Assembly: GCA_030063045.1 (NCBI GenBank)
Contig: JAQSEB010000181.1
Location: 744,001-808,000, forward strand
Direction of reading: 5' to 3'
DNA: 64,000 nucleotides
Origin: Pratylenchus scribneri
Lineage: Eukaryota; Nematoda; Chromadorea; Rhabditida; Pratylenchidae
Below the pieces are notes generated by a model. That model made no database searches and was not told the DNA's origin. It worked only from the letters and a program-made list of their open reading frames with translations. Below are positions 20,119 through 30,118 of this stretch, piece after piece. Position 1 is the first letter of the stretch; the number at the start of each line of letters is the position of its first letter. A program made the position numbers and the translations under genes.

Positions 20119-20475
20119 TTAATTCTTTTTTGGGTATAATAAGTCAGTAATTCCGACATTCATTCTTATGCATGCATCGCAAAATCCAATCCCTAATTGA
20201 AGACGGTCGTTCACTCGTGAAAATTTCTTTTTATTGTTGAATAGGTAATCACTGCACTCGCTACATAATTTAAAAACTAGCAAATATTTTTGCTTACATA
20301 ATTTCCAAATCTGCGGCTCTGCTGGTGACTCCGAAGATTCCATTGAGACTTCTTCTTCACCACTTTCTTCAGTGCTCTCTTTGTTCTCATCTTTAGCTTC
20401 TTCGGCACACGATTTTTTCTTTTTTAATTCACGGTTGTAAGGAGTTTTCTTATTCTTTTTAATTGATTTACACAT
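20119..20475 (-). CDS. Polinton small protein: basic N-terminus, acidic centre, CxxC pairs
   Basis: 118 residues from the ATG at 20,475. The first 25 residues are Lys-rich (KKNKKTPYNRELKKKK), followed by an acidic Ser/Glu stretch (DENKESTEESGEEEVSMESS) and a C-terminal part with CSEC and CDAC, probably one zinc knuckle. It shares layout and setting with the 147-residue protein at 10,196: leftward, divergent from a rightward early gene across a GC-box promoter. Function unknown. Confidence 0.65.
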   Translation of the reverse strand: MCKSIKKNKKTPYNRELKKKKSCAEEAKDENKESTEESGEEEVSMESSESPAEPQIWKLCKQKYLLVFKLCSECSDYLFNNKKKFSRVNDRLQLGIGFCDACIRMNVGITDLLYPKKN

Positions 20476-20529
20476 TTTTTGGGGGTTGGGATAATGAAAA
20501 ATTATGAATAAAATGAAACGCTTTTATAA

Positions 20530-20672
20530 ACAAAAAAAAGGCGTGGCCAAAGGTGGAATTTAATTGGCAAATTTCCAAAAAAGGGGCGGTGCCTAAAATA
20601 TTGGCAACTTTCCAAATTGAAAAATGGGCGTTACTTTAGAAAGGGGCGGGGCTTGTACCTAATATAAATGTG
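20530..20672. promoter_or_regulatory. early-type Polinton promoter 2: GC boxes plus TATA
   Basis: Boxes: AGGCGTGGCC (about 20,539), AGGGGCGGTGCC (about 20,582), ATGGGCGTTACT (about 20,624) and AAGGGGCGGGGCTT (about 20,640). TAATATAAAT at about 20,660 sits 63 bp before the ATG at 20,723. It lies between divergent genes. Confidence 0.65.
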
Positions 20673-20722
20673 GAAAATCCTTACCCAAAATTATTATTCC
20701 CTCAAATTAAAAATAATTAAAA

Positions 20723-21280
20723 ATGATTCTCCTTGCCAACGAAATTGCAAAACTTCTTAAGTGCCGTGTCCCTGAGATACGCTTTCATCTCATGCATCCA
20801 GCTGAACGTGAAAAAGTTACTCTTCATTTTCAAGGGATTCATCTTCGGACGACCTATAAAAATCGAAAAGGGATTAAAAAGACATTTCCTTTTGGAGGGA
20901 TTACAAACAATGGAGCAAACAAAGTTTTGGCATATGGACGATTGAGACTGGTTTTCAATTGTTCTATTGCGCAATATTTTAACGCCCGTCATAATATTCG
21001 CCTTTTGGATCCGTTTATGCAATGTGTTTCGCATACAATTCGACCTGGAGAACATCATTTTTACCCTATTGAACTGCTTGAGATAATAAGTAACCCTTAT
21101 GAAACTCTGGGTCCTTTAATTATTGCTGATAATAATGATACAGATAAATGCGAAGTTATTGTACGTTTTTGCCCACATTGTAAGCATTTATGCGAAGAGC
21201 ACTGTCCGATGACAAATGATGAAGATGAATCGGAAAAACTGAAAGGGATGGGAAATGGAATGTTTGCTGAACGATGGTAA
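20723..21280 (+). CDS. Polinton early-type protein with C-terminal Cys cluster
   Basis: 185 residues. Mixed beta/alpha N-terminal part (RVPEIRFHLMHPAEREKVTL, FPFGGITNNG), GEHHFYPIELLE near residue 112, and a C-terminal metal-type cluster CPHCKHLCEEHCP near residue 152. Not recognised. Same length, similar position relative to promoter and a similarly charged tail as the protein at 10,925, but no clear sequence match was seen by eye. It may be a regulator. Confidence 0.7.
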   Translation: MILLANEIAKLLKCRVPEIRFHLMHPAEREKVTLHFQGIHLRTTYKNRKGIKKTFPFGGITNNGANKVLAYGRLRLVFNCSIAQYFNARHNIRLLDPFMQCVSHTIRPGEHHFYPIELLEIISNPYETLGPLIIADNNDTDKCEVIVRFCPHCKHLCEEHCPMTNDEDESEKLKGMGNGMFAERW

Positions 21281-21473
21281 AGTGTTAATTTTTACAAAAA
21301 GTAATTTTCTTAGCTTTAATTCTGTTAAATCCCCTTTAAAATAGATATTCTAATATGTTAATTTTATCCCAATTGAAACTTCTATAATAACTTGAATGTT
21401 ATTTTTCTTATTACTAATTCAAATACACATTTATTTTAATCATTTTATTCAATAAATTTTGATTGATAAAAAT

Positions 21474-22558
21474 TTAAACATTTGATTGGTGTAATAGAAA
21501 AAGTTGATTAATGAATTCATGAGTCAAAGGAATTCCATAATTATTTAAGATAAAATAGGTTATAAGTCGATAATCAGAATTATAAGCTTTTTTAAATTGC
21601 TCAATTTCTAAAATATTATGACCTTCTAGTGATAAATTTATTTGACGATTCATTAGAAAATAAGAAAGTAAAACTTTAAATATATAAAAAATATTAAAGA
21701 AAGTAAGAAATATTAAATAGAAATAAATAAACATGAAAATTTTTTCATTTAAAATGTTTATCGTCAATAAACATTGGAAAGTATGGTTGTGAACATTGCC
21801 GAGTGAAACTGCTCGCATATCACAAAATGTAATTCTAGGGAAAATGGAGCCACTATTTTCATCGTACAATAGAGAATGTAAAACATCGTAACCCCAAAAT
21901 ACATTCATCTTACCAACTAGTAGAGTTAAAAATAATAATTGTATTAATACGTTGAATAAACATATAGATTTCACAATTATGAAAATAAATCCATTCTTGA
22001 ATATTGATGTAAAATTCAAAAATGTCACAATACGCGGGAATGAGTTATATTCTTTTTCCAATTCCACTTCCTCTTTCAATTTTAACACAATTTTGGTAAT
22101 TTCTTCCTTTCGCTCATTATTCGAAAGGTGTTGAACTGAGTAAAATTTTTCTATAGTATCATAGACATTGACCGTTCTTGAGTAAAAGTATTTAATGATT
22201 AAACAAGGGAAATAGAAATATATGGCTTGTTTAAATAATATTAGAGGTAGCCAGGGGTAATAATGAATAGTGTCATACGGTCTTATCCCATTTATAATAT
22301 CGTCACTATTCGTATAAGGAGAATAGGTTCTTTTGTAAAACAATACTCTTTGCTATATTCATTCCAAGCTGAATTAAAATTAGAAGGCAAAAGGCATTGT
22401 ATAGGTGAACCAAAATATTGTTTTGCTGAAATAATTATCGCACAAATGGCGAATAATATTGGTGTGAAGATATAATTTAAAAAGTCTGCGAAATCATCTG
22501 TCGGATTTCGTCTGAATTTACCAATAAAGGATTCAGAAAGGAAAGGAATATTAAACAT
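21474..22558 (-). pseudogene. innexin (gap-junction protein) carried by the Polinton, with a one-base frame break
   Basis: Starting at ATG 22,558, the first frame has the innexin N-terminus (NPTDDFADFLNYIFTPILF, IISAKQYFGSPIQC, NSAWNEYSKEYCF): TM1 and the first extracellular loop with paired Cys. Near 22,325-22,340, at an AAAA run, the match moves to the -1 frame. That frame continues to 21,474 with the YYxW hallmark (HYYPWLPLILFKQA, TM2), a cytoplasmic loop, TM3, the second loop FPRITFCDMRAV and NVHNHTFQC, and TM4 after ILNEKIFMF. About 360 residues in total, typical for innexins. It is intronless, whereas nematode innexin genes are intron-rich. It is flanked by Polinton genes and transcribed from the GC-box promoter shared with PolB. 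Viral innexins (vinnexins) are known from polydnaviruses. The break may be a mutation or a missing base in the assembly. Confidence 0.85.
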
Positions 22559-22594
22559 TTTTATAAGTGACAAATTTTCAGCGTACTTATAAGC

Positions 22595-22695
22595 AAGAAA
22601 GCCACGCCCTTTGTGGGCGGAGTCAAAATTAATTGGCAACATGTCAAAAACTAAATCTTTATTATGGGCGTGGCTTAATTTTTATAAAAGGAGTA
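22595..22695. promoter_or_regulatory. early-type Polinton promoter 3: GC boxes plus TATA, innexin/PolB divergent
   Basis: GCCACGCCCTTTGTGGGCGG at about 22,600 (two opposed boxes) and ATGGGCGTGGCTT at about 22,663, then TTTTTATAAAAGG at about 22,680, about 50 bp before the PolB ATG. The opposed box orientation fits service to both genes. Confidence 0.65.
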
Positions 22696-22733
22696 AAATT
22701 TGTATTTAATTTTCATATTTTTTATTCTACATA

Positions 22734-25700
22734 ATGGACGAAGAGCCACCAAAGAAAAAAAGACGTATTGAAGACTCGGAAGAGGGTGATATTGATAATG
22801 TAAAAGAAATTGACAACCATATTAAGCTTCTCGAAGATGAAATTAGTTTTAACGAAAAATATAAATGCCTACAAAGCAAAGCAAAATATTCAATCGAATC
22901 CATACCAGATGACCCTGAATCCGTCCTGGCAGAAATTTTTCAGACATGCGTAGATGATGCGATAAAAGTTAGCAAAAATAAGAAAATTAAGCCCGATCAA
23001 TTAGGAGCAATGATCAGCTCCCCTTTATTAGATCCAGATATTTGGATACCAATTCGTCAAATAACAGAGGATACAACAGATGCAATACTAAATCGTTTCC
23101 TTCTCGTAGCCCAATCAAAAAGGAAAGAGGGGGAAGGTTCTTTATGGGGAATGCCCTTCTCAATAACTATCACAATTTTGGATAAGAATTCTTTGGAGAA
23201 GAAGCGTACTATTAAAGGAAAGGGTAAAAATAAAACCTTGGTAAAGCATAATATTAATAAAAAGAATTTGATAAAAATTGAGAATTATGACAATTATTGT
23301 TTATTTTATGCCTTACAACTGACATTAATGTACCAATTAAAATGCATGAGTCAATATAAATTTTTCAGATATCAAAATGATATGAAAGAAGAATCAGGTC
23401 ATTTAAAATATGATGTATATTCTTTAATGAAAAATTGTCATATTCCATTAAATTGTGAACTATATGATGCTATATATTATGGACCAATAATCATAAATTA
23501 TTGGAATAAAATTTATGAATCTCATAAATTTAAATTATACATTTTCGGTGAATTTGGTAATTATAAACCAATTTTTAAATATGGCGATGATCAATTCAAT
23601 GTGGCTATAATAATTTTTCATCATGAAAATCATTTTGATGGAGTAAGAAATATCGCTTCCTTATTCGGAAAAAATAAATATTGTTTAAGCTGTGAATCGC
23701 CTTTTAATGATAATAAATCACATCGAAAGACTTGTAAAAATAGATGTATTAATTGTACGAGACATGGTCTATCTTTTCCATGTCCTGAAATACTAAACTA
23801 TAAATTTTATTGTAATGAATGCAAGAAAAATTTCATAAATCCTGATTGTTTTAACTATCACGTCGAAAAGAAAATATGCGAAGCTTCGAAAAAGTGCGAA
23901 GCTTGTGGAAAAATTTACGATGTTTCTGTGAATACTAAAAATGGTAGGAGTGGACATAGCTGTACAGAAAAATGGTGCCATAACTGTAAAAATTTTCATG
24001 AAAAGGAAAGAGGATGCTTTATTCAAAAATTAGCATTAAAATTTCCTAAGGACTATAGAATTCTTATCTACGATGTTGAAACTATGCAACATAAAAGTAT
24101 CGATCCTATAAATTTTCCGGAAAGATTTAAACATAATGTGAATTTTATCGCTCTAAAAGTAATATGTACAAATTGCATAAGATTTGATCGTATTAATGAC
24201 AGTTTAATAAATGATGATTGTGATATATGTGGATCTTATCGAACAATAACATTTTCACATAGAAATTTTAATGAAACAATTGTTGACCATAAAATTATTA
24301 CCGACGATCCTCTGAAAGATTTTGTGGAATGGATTCTTTCTAAATTTTCGACAGAATACAAAAGTATTTGTTTCGCCCATTACGGTGGACGATTTGATCA
24401 TATTTTAACTTTTAAAGAATTATTCAGACTTGGTTTTAAACCCGGATTGATCAAAAAGGGTAATAAAATATATCAGATGAAAATTCCCAGGGGTAAAAAT
24501 AATTCTGAAATCATATTTAGAGATTCCTATAATCTGACACCAATTTCTCTCGAATCTTTGGTCCCAGCATTCGATTTAAAATCGAGGAAAAATTATTTTT
24601 TCCACATTTGGCAAATAACCCTTCAAATTATGATAAAATTCTACCAAATTTACCCTCTAGAGAAGATTATATGGAAGGCGGAATGTTACCGAGTAAAAAA
24701 GCAAAATTCACTAAATATTATGAAAAACATAAAAATGAATCATTCAATCTAGCCGAAAAGTTAGCTGAATACTGTTTAAATGATGTAAAAATTTTATGTG
24801 CCGCACTTGTGGCATTTCGTGCTGAATTTTTTGAATTGAGTAGAAGAAAGAAAAATAAGCATATTTTGATGCAATCAACTAATAATATGTGGGGAAATTG
24901 GAAGCCTGAGGAAAGAGGTATTGATATTCTCCATGGGGCAATTACAATTGCAAGTGGATGCATGTATCATTTCCGATTAAATCATTTACCAGAAAATCAC
25001 ATAGGCATAACACCTGAGAGAGGTTATGATTCAGCCGAAAATCAGAGTTACTTGGCCTTAAAATTTTTAAAATGGTTTTCCTACAAAAATAACATTTCAT
25101 TTAGAACAGCATTAACTAAAGATGGCGAATATAAATGTGGACCATATAAAATTGATGGATATGCGGAAAATGAGAAATTGGCTTTAGAAATACATGGTTG
25201 TGTTTGGCATGCCTGTCCAGTGCATTTTGCCGACGATCAATTCATTTTGCCTTCAGGAAAAACGGCAGGAAAAATACGAGAATTAGATCAAATTAGAATG
25301 GAATTTATAAGGAGAGAAATACCAAATATAAAAATATTTTGGGAGTGCCAAATAATGGAAATGTTAAAGAAAGACCGTGAAATGAAGGAATTTTTTGATA
25401 ATTGCCTCGATGAGGGGCCGCTAAATATAAAAGATGTTTATTTTGGGGGAAGGACTGGACCTTTTAAAGTCTATCACGAAGCAAAAGAGGGTGAAAAATT
25501 GGCATATTATGATTTTACTTCGCTATATCCTTATACTAATTTTGTTACCGAATATCCTATTGGCCACCCAGAAGTACATATTTTTAATGAAAATGTTTTA
25601 TGGGAAAAACCTGAAGATAATCCATACAATATCGCCCTTCTGAAAGTTTTCGTAATACCTCCGAGAAAGATTGATGTACCCGTGTTACCTATGAAATTTG

Positions 25701-26833
25701 ATGATAGACTTCTTTTTCCTCTCTGTCGATTATGTAGTCTAAAATACCCTACAGGAGCAGTAATTAAAAATTATAGTTGTCAGCATAGTGATCAAGAAAG
25801 AGGATGGATATCATCATGTACATCGATTGAGCTAAATTTCGCTTTGAAAGAGGGCTATAAAGTTAATAAACTTTACAGAGTTTTAGAATTTAAGCAAACC
25901 GATTCAAAACTTTTCCGTGGTTATGTTTCAGAATTTTTAGCCATGAAAATACATGCTTCAGGCTTTCCTAATGATATAAAAACTAAAGAAGAAGAAGAAA
26001 GATATATTAAAGAGTGCGATGAAAAGTTTGGAATAAAAATTGAAAAGAAAAAGATGATCAAAAATAGTGGAAAACGATTCATAGCGAAATTGTGCGCCAA
26101 TAATCTATGGGGACGTTTTTCATTAAAAAATCAGCTTGTTAAAACCCGCATTGTCAATTCCCCTGCTGAATTGAGGGAATTTTTGGAAGATAAAAAGATT
26201 GAAGTTAATTCGTTAGATTTTTTAACGGAGGATTCAATATTACTAAGCTATGAGGTTAAAAATGAATTTATCGAGGAACATGATTGCTCTAACATAGTTA
26301 TTAGCCTATGGACAACTTCTCAAGCTAGATTGTTTTTACTTGAGGCGATGCTGAAGGTCTCAAGAACCGATGGATGCGCATTATGTTATTGTGACACCGA
26401 TTCAATTATTTACAGTTATAAAACGAACAATAATCCTTTAAAAACTGGTCCACATTTAGGCGATTTAACGGATGAATTCCCTAATAAAGAAATTTTGGAA
26501 TTTATTTCAGGAGGTCCGAAACAATATGGCTTGAAACTTAAAGATAATTCTACCGGTGAAATAACTTACACCTTAAAGTTAAGGGGTATAACATTAAATA
26601 ATGAAATTCTTAAAACAACACTATGTTATGAAAATTTTAAAGAAAATGTCTTAAATTACGCTGATCATGGAAGGATCGAAACTATCCCTGTGACTTATGA
26701 TAGATTTATACGCCCATCAATTAAAAAGGGAGAAATAATATCTAGAAAAATGGTTAAGATTTATAAGCCCGTTATATCCAAGGGAATTTTGGATAATTAT
26801 ATTATCCGCGATTTTGGTTATATAAAAAGTTAA
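22734..26833 (+). pseudogene. PolB: Polinton protein-primed DNA polymerase B, split by a one-base frame break
   Basis: ATG at 22,734. The first frame runs to 24,752; the match leaves it near 24,600 and resumes in the -1 frame, which ends at 26,833 (about 1,366 residues overall). The first part has an N-terminal region with DNYCLFYAL and NHFDGV, an arrangement recalling OTU-type Cys/His motifs and usual in Polinton PolB N-termini. It also has a Cys-rich stretch (CLSCESPF to CHNCKNF), exonuclease motif I (DVET near residue 447) and motif II (HYGGRFDHIL near 550). The second frame has exo III (YCLNDVKIL), a (G)GRTGPF motif, polymerase A DFTSLYP, B (KLCANNLWG) and C YCDTDS. The break lies on six T (24,596-24,601), read as T TTT TTC in the first frame. 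Confidence 0.9.
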
Positions 26834-27605
26834 AATGATAGCCGTCTTTTTATGTTCAATATGGAATAATATTAGCGTTGAAGATGGATATATGCATCAA
26901 ATTGGCTTTGAGATTTACAAAAAGATGATTCAATGAAGGATAAAATGAATAGAGAGAAAATATTTTGTTAAGAATATGATAGAATGAAAAAGAAACTGAA
27001 TAAAATCAATTAGAAAATTATTTGAAAAAGAAAAATGATCTTTTAAATTTAAAATTTTTGTTTTACGCCAATTTATTAATAAAGGATATATTTATTTTCA
27101 TTCTTATTTGTCGTCAAAGTCGATGAGAATAAGATGTTTGTAGAAGAAAATGAGGGAAAGTGGTTGTTAGGTCCTTTTTCGGAAAGTAATAAAAAAAGAG
27201 TTCAATTTTAGCATTATTATAAAAATAAATTAGAAACTAGCTTCTAATTGTCATCTTCCATCGGTCTAATAATGAGCAGCAGCACTACTCCAACACAACA
27301 AATTTGTTTACCTTATCTTTGGCGTCACAAGAATCCATTTGAAGAGAGCAAAAAACTTCTTGACAAAATCACCGAGGAAGCGGATGCGAATTCCAGTGAG
27401 CCAAAATTTGAAATATGGATTAGGAAATATTATCTTGGAATGGAATGGGGGATTAAATATTAAAATAATCTCATCATAAAATGGGGCAGATTTATCTAAA
27501 AACATTCTTTGTACACATATTGAGATTAAAAACTAGCGGTCAGAACTTTAAACCAACCAAAGTTAGAAATATCCACAACCAAAGTTATAATCACATTCAC
27601 ATATT
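26834..27605. other. right flank of the Polinton, no gene confidently assigned
   Basis: AT-rich DNA. No inverted copy of the left flank was found. One short frame with an ATG at 27,271 runs 63 codons to 27,462 (PYLWRHKNPFEESKKLLDK, then EIWIRKYYLGMEWGIKY) and has plausible composition, but no family match. It could be a small host gene or chance. Confidence 0.4.
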
Positions 27606-28240
27606 ATGCGACCGCTAAATCACCAATTCCATTTGTTTAAGTCAATAAAGACCGGCGCCACCAAGGTGACCTTCCAACAGCATAAAGTGACCAGGACCGA
27701 GCGTTCTGAAGTGTTAGGCAAACATTCCGGCTATCGTGGATGCACCTTATGGTTGACAGGGCTCTCTGGTGCCGGCAAGACCACAATTTCATATGTATTG
27801 GAGAAGACCTTGATTCAGGTTTACTTTTGTCAGTATATTTCATATAGACAAAATTTAGTTGGGCATTTCCGCCTATGGACTCGATGGGGGTAATATTCGT
27901 CATGGACTGTGCAAAAACCTAGCTTCAGCCAGACGGGCAATTCCGAGGAATATTTTGCTGAACAATTTTTTCGGGTTTATGACATTTTACAATCAAAGAG
28001 AGCAAAGGTAAACGATTGTTTTAAATTATTAAAAATATTTACTAATTGAAGGATGAATCTATGCCAGCCTATTTAAAATTCCTCACACTTTTGGCCTTTC
28101 GGATATTTTGTGATGAGTGTGTGAATGTGGCCATTAGGGAGGTGGGGATTGGCTGTAATTCCACATTTTCAAAATATTTAATTAAATTAAAATTTTAAGG
28201 TGAATTTGATTGTACCAATGGCATTCAACGGTTATCGGCG
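27606..28240 (+). pseudogene. chimeric fragment: PAPS synthetase (APS kinase) exons joined to FPGS exons
   Basis: The first exon (27,606-27,819) opens with ATG and reads [17 protein letters not shown] and [16 protein letters not shown], the start of the APS kinase domain of PAPS synthetase with its P-loop. After an intron (about 27,820-27,863) comes [16 protein letters not shown], where the family has DGDN. About 27,925 the match switches to folylpolyglutamate synthase: EEYFAEQFFRVYDILQSK, then after an intron ESMPAYLKFLTLLAF and VAIREVGIG, then EFDCTN at about 28,200. The FPGS piece is in its correct frame but not in frame with the kinase part. It looks like recombined gene fragments; an intact bifunctional product is not possible here. 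Confidence 0.7.
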
Positions 28241-28405
28241 GCACCAACAATATCGATTTTACAAGGAACGGGTTAGTAAAATTTTAAAATGTAGTTTATA
28301 TTTATTTCTAATTTTTCAGATAAACTATTTCCTCCTCATCATTTTCTTGCCTCAATTTCGGCCTTCTCAACAGTTCAGAACAAAAACATTAAAAAACCGG
28401 AAGAG

Positions 28406-29975
28406 ATGATCAATGAAAATGGCAAACAAAATAGCATTATCTCTTATGAAGTAAGTAATTCCAATTATTCAAATTAACCCATCTATTCATCTTTTAGCAT
28501 GCCGAAACCCTTTTGAATACATTACAAAGCAATGCTCAAATTATTAATGCTAAATTACAAAACCGAAAACAAATTACGGAATCGAATATACAAGTTATCA
28601 GGGATTGCCTATTCAAGCTTGGCATTTCGATGAGACATTAATTTTTATTAAATTTTTCCATTATTGAATTCAGCTCGATCAAATCGACCAATTGAATGTT
28701 GTCCATATTACCGGGACAAAGGGAAAAGGCTCAACCGCAGCATTTCTTGAGTGCACTCTGCGATCACTTGGATATAAAACTGGATTTTATAGGTTTATTT
28801 AATTTTAGAAAATAAATAATAATTAATTTTAGTTCTCCTCATTTGGTGCATGTTCGCGAACGAATTCATATTAATGGACGACCAATTTCCGAGCAATATA
28901 TTTTGCTGAACAATTCTTTCGGGTCTTTGACATTTTACAATCAAAGAGAACAAAAGTAAGCAATTTTAATTGTTTTAAAAATTAATTTAATTGAAGGATG
29001 AATCAATGCCAGCATATTTTAAATTCCTCACACTTTTGGCTTTTCGAATATTTTTGTGATGAGCGGGTGGATGTGGCCATTGTAGAGGTGGGGATTGGCG
29101 GTAATTTCAATTTTTCAAATAAAATTGATTAAATTAAAATTTTAAGGTGAATTTGATTGCACCAATGTCATCCAATCGCCTATTGTTTGTGCCATAACCA
29201 CTTTGGATTTGGATCATGGAAAGTAATTTTTTAAAAAAATAACTGGCCTACGTCCCAAGCGTACACCATCGCTTGTAGCTCATTAAGGGCTAAACCGATA
29301 ATGATTTTGACATCAAATTAAAGAGTGTATTTTTGGCTATCGATTCATATAAAATTTATTTGGTTTGGTCAGAATTAGTAAAGTGTACTTAAAAATCATT
29401 AAAATAAGAATTTGGTAGTTTTTTTCATGGTTTTTTTGAATACAATTCCACCAAATCTTAGCCAAAACAATTAAATCTTATATCTATCGATAGCCAGCAG
29501 TGAACTCTTTAATTTGACACCAAAATCATCAAAATCAGTTTCGTCCTTAATGAGCTATAAACGACGGCGCCCAATTGAAGTGTGCCGATGAAATATATTG
29601 AATAATTATTTCACTATTTTTTAAGATTGCTTGGCCAAACCATTCCCGAAATTGCATGGCACAAGGCGGGAATAGCAAAACCCAATTCATCTTTGGTTTC
29701 AGTGCCACAACCGCCGGAAGCAATGGAAATAATTCAACGGCGGTGCATATAAAAGAAGGTTTAAAAAAATTTATATCAATTTAAATTAATTTTTTGTGCC
29801 AACTATTTATTGCATCCTTAAAATTGACGGATTATATTTGGATAAATTCCAACATAACCCAATCAACATCATCATTTGAATGTTTCGCGGCCCTCCAATT
29901 GGCAAATATTTGGCTTAATCGAGCAAAAGGAAGAGGAATTGACGAAAATGGTTTTATTTTTACTTAATTTAATAA
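28406..29975 (+). pseudogene. folylpolyglutamate synthase (FPGS), degraded N-terminal and central part
   Basis: Pieces in order: an exon ending NSIISYE (28,450); from 28,498 HAETLLNTLQSNAQIINAK; 28,674-28,792 [19 protein letters not shown] with STAAFLE (the P-loop of Mur-ligase/FPGS enzymes); 28,833-28,955 SSPHLVHVRERIHINGRPIS; 28,997-29,100 ESMPAYFKFLTLLAF; 29,147-29,222 EFDCTNVIQSPIVCAITTLD; after a MITE insertion LLGQTIPEIAWHKAGIAKP at about 29,625; and LQLANIWLNRAKGRG at about 29,910. Known role: adds glutamates to folate. Lesions: a 2-base AT duplication near 28,898, an extra T near 29,050, and later frame changes. It is therefore a pseudogene. Its C-terminus reappears at 31,322, beyond a glycogen synthase fragment. 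Confidence 0.8.
29244..29577. mobile_element. MITE, CAATTGGGCG family, copy 1 (in FPGS intron)
   Basis: The left arm CGCTTGTAGCTCATTAAGG and CTATCGATTCATATAAA face CTATCGATAGCC and TCCTTAATGAGCTATAAACG. The right end is GGCGCCCAATTG; the left end is degraded. Copies of the same element lie at 47,303-47,392 (shortened) and 49,109-49,441. Confidence 0.8.
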
Positions 29976-30118
29976 AAAATAATATAAGACTTAAAAGAAT
30001 TGACCACCTCTGTTGGCGGCGCTTCATTAATGCGTAAAAGTTCTTCCTCCAAATTGGTTCGGCATTTTGCGGTTTGGCAAATTCAAAAATAAATTAATTA
30101 ATTAATATTATTAAGGAG

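Larger units (their letters stand above)
10196..26833. mobile_element. Polinton/Maverick element (virus-like DNA transposon), termini not identified
   Basis: The block carries the diagnostic Polinton set: retroviral-type integrase, adenain-like protease, FtsK/A32-type packaging ATPase, double jelly-roll capsid protein, penton-like protein and protein-primed DNA polymerase B. All are intronless and tightly packed, unlike the intron-rich host genes around them. Divergent early-type pairs sit at the left end and around 20.5-22.7 kb; structural genes run rightward from 11.5 to 19.2 kb. The usual long terminal inverted repeats and 6-bp target duplication could not be found by eye, so the limits given are those of the outermost genes. 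Lesions in three genes (14,558; about 22,330; about 24,600) mean the copy is dead as assembled or carries consensus errors. Confidence 0.93.

Noticed and set aside
26834..27605. Search for Polinton terminal inverted repeats against 9.9-10.2 kb
   Set aside because: No matching inverted sequence could be seen; the element ends are therefore left open.
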